Assembly (NCBI RefSeq): GCF_031877795.1 | Contig: NC_133938.1 | Span: 10,758,920 to 10,822,919 of the forward strand | Origin: Strix aluco | Lineage: Eukaryota > Chordata > Aves > Strigiformes > Strigidae | Direction: 5' to 3' | Length of the DNA: 64,000 nt | In this document: one piece after another, positions 46,721 through 58,393 of the stretch | Numbering within the stretch: the stretch's first letter is position 1 | Layout of the letters: each line of letters opens with the position of its first letter | The notes under the pieces: generated by a model | What the model saw: the letters and a program-made list of their open reading frames with translations, nothing else | Told to the model about the DNA's origin: nothing | Database searches by the model: none | Program-made: the position numbers and the translations under genes

Positions 46721-47336
46721 TTGTGAATCCATTTTCATCTGCCGTGGTGGAAAATGCTTTCCCTGTGCTCCTTGGGGAAGAAAGCCACCTTCTCAGGGGA
46801 GCAGCAAGGGAGGAAGGTGCCAGACGTGGAAGAGGGGACATTGTCCCCAGCGAAGCCACTGATGGCCACTTGTAGATGATAGAGGCAGCAGGAGGAACAG
46901 TTGGGATGCTGGAGCATCACGGATCTGCCTCCTGCTTTCCCCTTTCCCCTTCAGCCTGGCACCGTGGGGATGCTCATGGCTGAGGCAGGGATGTGCTCAG
47001 CTCAGTGCTAGGCTCCCTGGAGCGATGAGCAGCCCTCTGAGCCCCACTGCAGCAGGCTGGAGGGGGAGAAAAGCCCTGGAGGGGCAGGAGCTGGCACCCT
47101 CCTCTCCCATCTTTGTAAATGCCTGATGTGGTCCTGTTGAGAAGTGCCACAGGCACGTTTCCAGTGCATGACCTGCCATCTGTGCCAGCCAAGACCATGC
47201 GGGAGTGCAAGGTGAACATACCAGGAGCTTGTCCACCCTTCCCACCCGCTGGGGAGGATGCTTACAGGGTGACACCCAAAGCAAGCTGCCTCCTGCTCCT
47301 GCCTCTGTCACCACTTGAATGTGTCCCTGTTGAACA

Positions 47337-47357
47337 CCCCCCCCCCCCCCCCCCCCC
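47337..47357. repeat. C21 homopolymer
   Basis: An uninterrupted run of 21 C in the large intron. Confidence 0.95.
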
Positions 47358-48189
47358 ACTGCTTTTGTCTCACATAGTCTGGGGCTGCAAAGTATCATAC
47401 ATAGTATGGCAGCAGGGCAGCAGCAGCACCATGCATGTCAGTGTGCTGGCTGAGGTCCTCTGCCTGCCACCTCTGACCCCCTCACCCCTTCGAGCTCCCA
47501 CCCCCAGCTCCTCACTGCCAGCCCACAGACCCACTAGTGATCACCGCCACGGCCTTGCGGGACCCTGGATGTGACCAAGCCATGGGGGCACCCCCTGGGT
47601 CCCGCACACACAAGGGGCCCTTTCTGCCCCCACCCCAGCGTGGCAGCAGCTGGCCAAAACACAGCAGCTCTTTCTGTGCCCATTGGCCCTGCTCCAGCCT
47701 GGCTGAGTGTCAACTGCCTGGCCACGGCATGTCCCCCCCGGTGCCCCCCAGGGAGCACGAGCCCTCTCTGGAACACTGCGGGGTTTGTGCTGGGTGGAGG
47801 GGCTGAATGGCGGGTCTGTGCGGCTGGGGCTGCCGGGCAGGGAGGGAAGGCGAGCCGCTTGCCTCATCTGTTTACCTGGAAGTGGAGATCGTGGCCAGGC
47901 CCGGCTGCCGCTGCGGCAGACGCTTTCATGCCAGAGCTAACGGCATGGGGAGTACTGGGCTGCACCCGTCCCCGAGCAGCCGGCAGGATGCCAGCAATGG
48001 GGATGAGGGCAGGGACCTGGCAGTGCTTCTCTCCCTCGATGTGCCCGCATGGTGCTGGACCCTCCTGCCAGCTGCAGCCAGCCGGGAAGGGATGTGGGGA
48101 TGGAGATGGGGCCCAGGCCATCAGAGGGGTGGGCAATACTGCTGGTCATCCTCTGCCCTGTAGCATCGCTGTGCTCCAGGGCTCTACAG

Positions 48190-48520
48190 GTCCCCCCTGC
48201 ATGTGTCCCCATGCTGTCTGGGTCCTCGTCCTGGATGTGTGTCCCCACACTGTTCATGGGTCTCCATCCCTTGCATTGTGCCCCTGGACTGGCAAGGTCC
48301 CCATGCTGGCTGCGTGTCCCTTTATTGGCTAGGTCTCCACCCTGGCTGTTTGTCCCCATATTGTCTCCATCCTGCTACGTGTCCCTGCTCCATCCTTAGC
48401 TCTCTGTACTGGCTGTGGGGTCCCACAGTGGCTGTGGACACCTACACCAGCTCTGTCCCCATGCAGGCTGTGTGTCCCTGCACTGGCTGGGTCCCTGTAC
48501 CAGCAGTGTCCCCAGGGGGA
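48190..48520. repeat. Degenerate minisatellite
   Basis: About ten imperfect copies of a unit near 30-35 bases, resembling ctggctgtgtgtccccat followed by a short variable part. Copies differ by substitutions and small indels, so the array is old. Confidence 0.65.
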
Positions 48521-51262
48521 CATGGGGGACACTTAGCAGCTCCAGAAGAGAGGGGTCACTCATGCAAGCGGCAGGTTTTGTCTTTGTGTGATCCAGGCCT
48601 GATGGCCACACACGAGCTGCCGGGGAGGAAAAGGGGACAATAACATCTCCATCAGCGCGGGGATTAACAAAGCTGGTTTGCTGTCCCCAGGGTTCAGGTT
48701 GCCTTATCTGTGTGTATCTGTTCCTACCCAGCCACTGCTAGAGCTGCTCCTAATGCTGCACAGCTAAACTCAAAGGCTGCCAGATAGGGCAGGGACTGCT
48801 GCCTCCACCCACACCCTGCCTGCACTGGCAGGGCCAGAGGCAGGGAGCTGTGCCATGACCTGCTGCTCTCCCCAGGCCAGCTGATGCTGGAGATGACCAG
48901 AGGCCCAGGGCAGAGGTGCAATGAGTTTGGCATTCTCAGTCTCTCACAGTAGTACGTGCAGGGTTGGGAGGCAGGTGCTGGCATTGCCTCTTATCCCGAC
49001 CTCAAGACTCAGTGACCTTCCAGTTCTCCCAGCAAAACTGTGTCTGCCCAGTTCATCTCCACTCATCCTTTCCTTCAGCTGAAAGAGTTACTGCCCCATG
49101 GTCAGAGCCTGGGGACTACACCAAATCTCTGGGAGCTTGTGGACGTGCTTTGGGGTCACCAAGCAGATTCCTCCATCTTTTGGAAAGTTCTGACATTTGG
49201 GGAGGGGTGCAGGTGATGAAGGAGCTGGGGTACCCACAGAGGCTGGCATCTCACTGAGCAGCCTGCCGCCACATCGTCCCCAGGAGACACGGGGCTGGGG
49301 CTAGACCATTTGACCTCACACCACACAGACGTGGCTGCAGCATCCTTGCTAAGCATCCTCTGCTCTTCCCAAGTACCTGGAGGACCCACAAGTCCTGGCT
49401 GCCCATCCTCAGTGCTGTCAGCAGGGTGCCCTTCCACTGGCCTCTGGCACCCCTAATTTCTCCATCTTGCTTTGGCCCTTCCTGCCTTGGGGTGGGAGGA
49501 GCATCCGGGGCCGTGCTTCGGCACCATCTCAAATTCCACCACAATCCCAACCTGGCATGCACAGTGCCATGGCAGTGCCTTTATTTTTTCAGCTGCTTCC
49601 CTGTTTTCTTTGCAACTGGGCTCTTTCACTGGGTGACAGTGATTGCGGCAGTTATTTGGGGAGGGCTCAGCATGCCGCTGAGCAAGCAGATTGCAGCGTG
49701 GTGCCCAGACCCAGGACCTCACGGTGGCCTGCCCTGTCAGGCACCTCACATCTCGGATGGCTCTGACCTTCCCCGGCCATGGCACAGGAGGAAAAACATC
49801 TCACTTTGGCTTGGAAGAGACCATTCAGCTCTGCACACCCCAAAGTCACCCTGCAGCCTCAAAGCCACCCATTTCCCATGGGCTGTATGGCTCCATGTAC
49901 CACAGACATGGACTGCCCAGACTGATGTCCCCAAGGTCACCAACACTGCCAGAGCTCTCGGTCCACAGCAAGGTGGTGCTGAGCTGCTGAAGCAGGCGCC
50001 CAGCATTGCTGGCACTCCTCTCACTCCAAAGCCCGTGCCTCCCGCTCCCAGTCTGTGGTTTCTCCAGAGCATCTCTGCTGTTGCCTCCTGACCCTGCTAC
50101 ACTGGGATTTGAAGCTATGGGGAAGGGCTGTTTCGGGAGCAGCCATAACTGTTGAGTGGTTGCACATTTCTGAGGGGAGCTCTGCTCCGCAGCCTCCAAC
50201 AGCTGTTTCTGCAAGAGCCTTAAATTGAAACATCTGGAGTGTTTCAGAAAGAGAAACCTGAGTGTTTTGGGGTCCAGAACAATTCAAAAGATCCAAGACA
50301 AATTCACGAGCCATCAGGCTTGACCTGAATCTGGTCTTTTCAGTGAGAAAGCCAAAAGCCCTCATCCAAGTCATTTCCTCCCAGCTTTTAGTGGGATTAG
50401 AACTGCAGTGTCCTGCGCTGGCAGGCATCCCCCCATGACGAGCACATCCAGCCCCTGAAATCCCTTCTCACTGGCCCCAGAGTCCATCTCGGCATCCCGA
50501 CGCTTGCTGCTGCCATCATTTCCAATTTAGACCTTCTCATGGCAGACACCGATATAGAAGCACTTTGCAGGATGGCGCTTCCCCTCCCCAGGGAGCCGGC
50601 GCCGGCACTTCACTCTTCCCGCTCGCCAGCTCTGTGGAAGACCGAGGAGCTTGAATTACTTTTTTCCAAGAAGGGTGGATTTGGTTTGCAGAAAGATAAG
50701 GGCTGGGGAGCAGTTGTTCTGCTCTGCTGAGCCTTTTGCCATCTGGAACAGCTTTTGGTTTCCTTCTGGATGCCTCTTCTACGACCTGTGTCAGCAGGGC
50801 TGGGAAAGGGGAGAGGGCATTGCTCAGACCCTGAGGAGAAGGGAGAGGAGATAGAGCCAGGGGACACATGGGTCTGTCCCTGTGCACCCTCTTTGCAGGG
50901 GTGGGGGAAAGTCAGCCCGGACAAGTGGAGAGCTGGTTTAGGGAAGGACTTGGAACAAACCCCACTGTGCTGGTCATGGAAGTTCCCCAGTCAGCCCTTC
51001 CATGGGACATGCCTGCTCTGCCTGAGCTGCTGCCTGCCTGTCCCCTCACCGGGGTGGTTGCAGTGAGCTCCTGCAGCCACTGCTCCTCATGCTGCATCCT
51101 CCAGCCCAGGGGAGGGGAAAGCCTCATCTTCTCCATCCTCCCTCTTTCTCTCACAGGGAGAAAAGTAAAAGCAAAGAAGTCGTCACCAGGGTTGGATCAC
51201 CCAGGATAAAAGTGGGGAGAGTTCTCCCCAGGGCAGGGTCACTGCTAAGCCCAGTCCCCTAG

Positions 51263-51283
51263 GTGATATCTAGTGATATCTAG
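51263..51283. repeat. 10-base tandem duplication
   Basis: gtgatatcta occurs twice in direct succession followed by g. Confidence 0.9.
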
Positions 51284-51719
51284 TAAGGGGTTGTGCTCCT
51301 GCAGCTACTTTGTCCTCAGGGAGGTCATAAAAAGCACCTCCCAGTGTTCCCGCTGCCTGTTCCCACAGAAGCTGTGGGACAACTGGGTCTCCTGGGCACG
51401 GTGCTCCTCTCAGCTGGAAAACACCCCACATAGCTCTGCCAGGGGGTGGGTGTCAGCACCCATGCCCACACAGCTCTGAGCCAGTCATGCCTGTGCCACA
51501 TGTCAGGGTCCCCTAGTCCCCACCGGCTGCTCCGTGGCTCTGCGCCAAACATTTCCTATGTGGTGGCTTTGATTTGATGTCCCCCAGGCTGACACCCAGC
51601 TCGGGACCACTCTGTTGCTGCCCGCACAGCCTGTACCATCCTCAGCATCCAGGACTTGAAACCACAACCTCTCGGTGAGCATCCTCCCTGGAGAGGCTGC
51701 TCTCTGCAATTAATCCGGG

Positions 51720-51960
51720 CATGTTTTATGCTAACGACTCTCCCCACTTTAAATTATAAATGGCCCTTGGCATGTGTGCACACAAACACACGTGCACGCG
51801 CAGAGATCCTTTAAGGCCATCATTAGCTGTAATTAGCGGGATCTGTCACTCATCTTTGGCAGTTAACGATGAGCCCTGAGTCAGAGGAATCCGGCGGCAG
51901 ATAAAATAAACACGATTTCAAACAGTTTGGAAATAACAAGCCCTCATTAATCAGACAAGC
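51720..51960. promoter_or_regulatory. Homeobox/AP-1 motif cluster, candidate conserved element
   Basis: The segment contains cattagctgtaattag (51821-51836), a pair of homeodomain cores, plus TGAGTCA (51877-51883, AP-1), AATAAACA-like and TTAATCAG motifs. Its low-GC, low-repeat texture differs sharply from its surroundings. No coding potential. Confidence 0.35.
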
Positions 51961-54900
51961 CCCAAAGGGAAGCGCTTGGAAAAAGCGGCGGCTTCTTTGC
52001 CATTGCCGAGAGCAGGGCTGGGTGGGCTCCATGCCGACCCCCACCCTCCCCAAACCCCCCTTTCCAGCCGGAGTGGGAGGCAGGATGCTTTCTCACTTGG
52101 CTGACTTCATGGCATGGCTCAGAGCCAGTCAGCTCGAGCAAGAGGCCTGAAAACCAGTAAAACCCACCCAAAAGGGCTCCTGCATGATCCCCCTCTGAAT
52201 GAAAGCACCCAAGGTAGGATCTGGCTCCAAGGTGCGGGTGGGGGCAATGTCAGTGCAGGAGCTCAGCTCTGGGTGCAGATGAAGCAGCTCTGGAGCAGCA
52301 CATCCCATGGCCAGTGCTCACCCCAAGATGTCAAAGGCTGCCTGCTAGGGGTGTGTGAAAGCAATGGGACCATCCCCAGGATCCAGCTGCACAGGGCAAA
52401 GAAAAATTTGGAGAAGGGTCTGGTACAAGGGGGACATTTCCTAGGGAGCAGGGGGAGCTGGGGAGGTTTCTAGCTGTCACAGCTGCAGCTAAATCACAGC
52501 AAATAGGAGGGGAATGGGACACACGAGGCTGGATTATATTACAAAGGAGCAGTCCATCATGGGGTATTTAAAATAATCCGCTTAGATGCACAGTAGCAGA
52601 TTTGGAGTGCTAAGGGAATTGAAGGCGCTGTGGCTTTGCAAGACTGGATCAGATCTAGTTAAGATGCCACTTAGGACAGCACATCCCATTCTGTCTTGCT
52701 GCCCCAGGGGACAAGCACATGGCACCCGAAGCCCCTGCAAGGCCTACCCCGCCCCACTGAAGAGGCGCCCAAGGTGCCACTAGCTGCATCAGGATGGGTG
52801 ACAATGTCCTGTGGCATCTCCCTGGGAGAGGCAGCAGGTTTGGGTGGTGCCAGCCCCAGAGCACAGAGCTACGGGCTGGATTAGGTGCAGGGCAGGGGAT
52901 TCCCATGAGGGGCCAAGCCTGCAGAGAGGTGAAGGAGGTGTACTTGGTGCTCGGGGTCCGGGGGACATTGGTGTAACTCAGTGGCACCTTCATGCCAAAG
53001 CCAGCTGCCTGGCAAAACAGCTCAGACCAGGGCATGCCCATAAGGGAACTACACCCACACTGCGAAGAGATGGGAGCTTCCTCTGAGGGCATCCATGTGG
53101 CATTTGCAGCTCAGCTGGGGCTGGGGACCCGGCATGGGGTCCCTGGCAGGCTGGGACGTGGGTTGCATGGGGCTCTTGGTACTTGCTTTGCATGGGTGCT
53201 AGGGTTGGGGCTGCTCTGAGGACAGGCAGCCTGTTCTGCAGGGATGCCAGGCAGGCTGCTCTGTCCCTGCGTGGGCTTGCAAGCATCACAGCATGGCCAG
53301 TGGCTGCAGAGGGGGGTGGCTCCTAATGCCACAAGCTAGAAGGTCCTCTGCTGGAGTCTGGGATCAGCCTGGTGTGGGTAGGAGCATGTGCTCTCTGAGC
53401 ATCCCTGAGCATCCTCACACCTCTCCTCTGAGCCAGGCTGAAAGCTCAGCCCCAGGGAAGCCAGCTCAGCCCGAGAAAGGGATTTTATCCCAGAGACTTC
53501 ATCCCAGGCAGGCATTCCCCCAGAAGAGCATCCTTCCAAGAGCAGACAGTGTCCATTTTGGGCTGGCACCTCTAGGCTGCTCTGATCCCAAGGGGTTCAG
53601 CCCATAGTGGCCCTGCAGAGCCAGACCCAGCAGCAGCCTCTTGGAGCTGGGCAGCATGGCCAGACATGACCCTGGCATGGAGCTGGCCATCACTCTGCCC
53701 ATCCCTTTGCTCTCAGGGAGAGCAGGACCCAGGAACATGCCCACAAAATTCGAGGCCATATGACAGATTAGGCCACAGGACTGCCTGTTCCTCTCCTTGC
53801 CCTTAACCTGTGCCCTCTGTCCCCCCGACCCTGCTGCAGTGCTGCGCTCAACATGAGGGCTCACTCCTGCAGGTTTAAACACTGTCCCCAGCTCCCCTGA
53901 GCATTAATCCCAAGGAGGATTAAGGTTAACAAGCTCTGGAGCCACCCAGCCCCCATGCCTCCTGGGATGGACCACTCTGTCCTGGCCCCAGAGAGGGCAC
54001 AGCACTCTGCTCTCCCCCTGGGACTTGCTGCTGTGTCCCCCAAGCCCCCCAACCTCTCCTCCACCAGCATGCATCTCACGAGAGTTGTGCAGCACATGTT
54101 CATCTCTCCCCAAATCAAGTCCCACAGATCATCCCTGGGGCTTTGGAGGCTTCCAAGCCTGTGAGCATCTTCTCCCTGCCCCCTGCAAGCTTTGAGGGGG
54201 GGACCAGGGCAGGTATTAGCTTCTCCCCCCCACTTCTCCCCTGTCCCCTGGGTGCTGTGCTCCGGGTCACTCATTCCTAGATAGCTCTGGATTCATGATG
54301 ACTAGTTTAAATGCATGGAAAATACCTTAATCCCTGGTAAACCCCTGATCCCTGCCTGCCTCGTGCTCCCTGCAAGAGTCCTCCACTCTGGCCATAATCC
54401 CCAGGGAGAGGTCATCTGCACACCCTCCAGTCCTTGGGAAAAGAGACCCTCTCCAGGGCACTTACAAGCTCCTGGGGCCAGTGCACAGGTGCTGGTTATC
54501 CTTCCCCGGTGAGTCCTCTGTCACCTGCAGAGGACGGTGGGGACAGGGCCCCCAGGGATGCTCCTGCCATGGATGGCATCATGGGATGCCCAGGGCAGGA
54601 GGGGTCACAGGTGGAGCCACCCTCCTGCACCTGCCTTAGTGCCACCAGCTCTGGAATAAAGTTTTTTAGAGAGAACTAGGTAACTGTTACCTATTTTTAT
54701 ATAGTTATTATTTTTTTTAATTTGTTTTGGGTTCCTATATGCTTCACAGTGATCAGAGCCCCCAGCCTCCCAGGTCTCATTCCCTGAAACCCCTGCCCCA
54801 TCCCATCCATGGGGGCTCCCCAAGGCATAGAAGTGGAGGAACCCCCGGCTTGTGGGGTGAAAGAGGGCCCTGGCTCTGCCCCCAGCCCCATTTCCCCAAT

Positions 54901-57900
54901 GCCGGGAGCTTCTGCTGCCTTCACCTGCCCTGACCCACGGCCCCGTGAGCTGTAATCCTCCTCCTGCTGCACCCGCAGGATCAGAGGCTGCCAGTGCCAA
55001 ACCCATCCCAGAGACACGAGGGCACTGAGGGGGGATGATAATAAACCCTAATGACACCCTGGGGAGAGGAGGAGGAGGGTGACAGGGTCTCCCCAATCTC
55101 TTGGGTCTCTAAATAGGCAAAAGGAAAAACCCGTTTGCATAAGTGTCTCCTATATTTATAAGAAGCAAAGACAATGCTGGGATAGAGACTGGGCTGAGCT
55201 TTTAACCAGCCAGATTACATTTAGCAGAAGCATTTACCTCTGCCTCTAATCCGCCTGCCACAAAGACTTGCTAACTCCTTCCCGGATTTAACTGGAAGGC
55301 TTGAACTCTTCCCACAGAGGAGAGAGTTAAGCCCGAGCTAGTGCTGAAAGGCTGTGGGGGCCAGGGTCAGTGCTCCTCCCCAGACACACCAGGTTTGAGC
55401 TGGATGTTTTAGCCCCAGACTCAATTTTTTTCTGGCAAGCCAGTCCCACAGGCAGGACAGGCAGTAGAGGGGTAGGTGCCAAGAGCCCCTTGGTCCCTGG
55501 GAGCTCAGTGCTGGTGGCTTCAAAATCAGAGCCTGTGCAAAGCAAAAATTTGGACATTTCCAATCAAAAATCACTGCTGTTTAAATGCAGAGCAGAAGAG
55601 AGAGCTCTGAAGGAGCCACCTGGCAGGCGCAGGCCCTCTTGTTTTCAGCTGGATTTCTTGCAAGAACAGAAAACATCCGCAGCCGGCGCTGGGTGGCTGG
55701 GGCAGGCGGGGGGAGGAGGCTGCTGCAGGATACGGCCGTGCTCACAACACCCGTGACCAGTGTCCCCTGGCTCCCCTGACTCCCCCACCCCACCTCAGAG
55801 CAGCCATATCCTCCATCGCCTGTGCTGGATCAGGCCCATCGGTCCTCAGAGCCCAGGGCACCGATGCCTGCTGGTAGGTACCAGCACTGTGGCTGCATGC
55901 AAGCAGGGTCCATCCCTTTATGAGTATTTCCTCACAGGATGCTTTACCTCCACGCCAGGGCGGGGAGAGACAAAAGTCCCAGCCCTTGGCCCTGCAGCAC
56001 ACCGCTATGGCATCCCACAACACAGGGACCTCGCGCCACTGCCAGGGGCCGCAGTGCCCCATTAAGGGATTTTGGTGGGAGTCTTTGGGGCACAGGGGTA
56101 CGATGCAGCGTGTGCTGATGTCACCGAGCTGGCTGGTGTCGGGCAGCACATGGCTCTGACAGTGTGGCCAGCACAAGCATCTCTGTGGCAGCCCACAGCC
56201 CGCTAGTGCAATCTGCCAGAAAAGACGGCCCAGATGGGAAAGGGGCCAGGAGAAGGGCTGGAGCAGCCGCTGGCGCTGGCATGAGCCCGGCTCTGCTCCA
56301 CAGGGTCTGGCCCGAAGGACTGCACACCCTTGGTCTCACCCTGCGTCGCCAGCGCTAAGCCCCGAGTGCCAGGTCTGCAGACTGAGCCGGGAAGGAAGCG
56401 TGAGCCGAGACAGCAGAGCCAGGGCCGAAACCTCCCCTGACTTCTGGGAACCCGGCAGTGCCAGATATTTCCCTCCCGGCATGGCTGCACAGGAGGGGAC
56501 GGCGAGTCCCCTCAGCCAGACTTCGCGTGCTCTCCCTCCATCCAGCAGCACCTCCCAGGGAGCAGAGAGGGGTGTGAGCCTCCAGCGCAGCCCAGGCCAG
56601 GGTGACACCGATGGCCACCATGCCACCACCACCGCCCCGGCACCGGCTCCTCGCACAAAGGCCGGAAGGCGGGTGCAGCCGGGGGGTTTCCCGGCTCAGC
56701 CGCGGCCCCAGAAGCCCCGGGGTGGAGCGGCTGCCAGCCAGCAGCGCCCAGCCTGGCCTCTGCGTGCCTTTGCTGAGCTGTTCAAGCGGTTTCTGTCACA
56801 GTCGGGGCTTTCCCTGCCTTTCCTTTGCTGGCACAGCCAGCTGCTCCTGTGCCGCTGCAGTGGAACCAGTATGGGGGGGTGGGGGACTCCCCAGGGCATG
56901 GCAGCAGCTGTAAGCGCTCCATCCAGGGTTAATGTTCACAGCGTCACCATCCAGTGTTAAGCTGGGTGGCAGAAAGCACCTGGAAAGAGAAAATCCACCT
57001 CATATGTTTCCGAACTTGGTGCTGGGGCCTGCGCCGAGCTGCGGGTGCCAGGCTGCAGCAGTCAGCAGCGGCGGGGCGAGCGGCCACAATGGCCCTGGCT
57101 GCGGCGGAACCCGCAGCTGCACTGACGGGGCAGGACATTGGCCCCCAGTGGGTCTCAGACCCACCGAGAGGTTTGCTGCCCTTCAGGATGTGTCTTGGGG
57201 CAATCAGCTGCTCCGGCTGTGGGGTCCCGGTGGGGACAGTGTGTGTAGAGCTCTGGTGGCAGGCGCAGGTCCCCGTCAGTGGTATCCTTCAGCCTCCTGT
57301 ATGCCAGCTTCCAGAAATCACCTGAAATCCTACATTAAAGGTGCCCCTAGCACCTTGAAGGCATCTAGGCAGGTTTCAAGCCCACCTCCTGTGTTTGTCC
57401 CCTGCGGTGGGTGAGCTCCACAGATGTCACCAGGTACATGAGGACACTTTGCAACCAGCTCCATGCTGGGATGGGGGTTATTGCTGGAGAACAAGGAAGT
57501 ATGATTTGGTCACCACAGCTTTTGGGTGATGAAGACAGATCCTCTTAGGATTGTTGCTTTCCTAGTCAAAGTGCAGGGCTCCTGCCTCTGCCACACTTTG
57601 TCAGCTGCTGCTTGGCACAGGGCTGAGCGATGGTGCCCACGGGCAGTGGTGGGACCCTCCTGTCTGAACCTACACAGTGTTTCTGAATCTCAGAAACTCT
57701 GGTTGTGCTCTGCCATGCCTGCCAGCCACTGGCTTCCCCAAAGCCTCCTCCCAGGGGAAAAACTGCCTGAATTTCCCCTTGGAACAGCACTGCACACTGC
57801 AGGAGCAGGAGGGGAAGGGGGGCCATTGCAGTACCACAGGTCAGAAAGGCAAGCCAGGTTTCCTTCCTCACTGGCAGACCCAAATTTATGGTGACCTAGC

Positions 57901-58346
57901 CCTAATGTGAGCAGAAAATTAGCCATCCCTAATGACAAGCTCCATGGCCACAGCCCAGCATCCCATCCCTGCAGCAGCACCCCTGCTCCAGCTCCTCCTC
58001 CCACTCACGACCCAGCCCCAGGTGAGTGTGCCCCAAGAGGTCCAGCACGCAAATGAGGGGGGACAGACCAGAGGCAAACAATTGTGTTTCCAGGTTATGA
58101 GGTAGCAAGTGGTTCTGCGCCATCAGGATGTGAACAGCAGGACCTGGCTATGGAGAGAAACAGGTTTGCAGGCAGGAGGGGGTATGTATCCCCATGCATG
58201 CCCCTCTCCCCTGCTCAGCCCTGGCAGGGCTGGTGCCTGTGGGTGCAACTCCATGGGCTCCAGAGTTAGATGAGTACTGCAGAAATAGTGAGAACCAGCC
58301 CCAGCCAGGGGTTTCCAGCCAGTACGGAGTGGGGTGAGCAGGGTCC

Positions 58347-58393
58347 GGTGTGTGTGCATGTGTGTGTGTGCACATGTGTGTGTATCTGTGTGT
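58347..58393. repeat. (GT)n-rich simple repeat
   Basis: About 47 bases of GT dinucleotides interrupted by CAT/CACA and ATC units. Confidence 0.9.

Noticed and set aside
57090-57325. Possible short coding first exon starting MALAAAEPAAALTG
   Set aside because: The start context is good, but no family match, no convincing donor at a sensible place, and the frame ends inside the intron.
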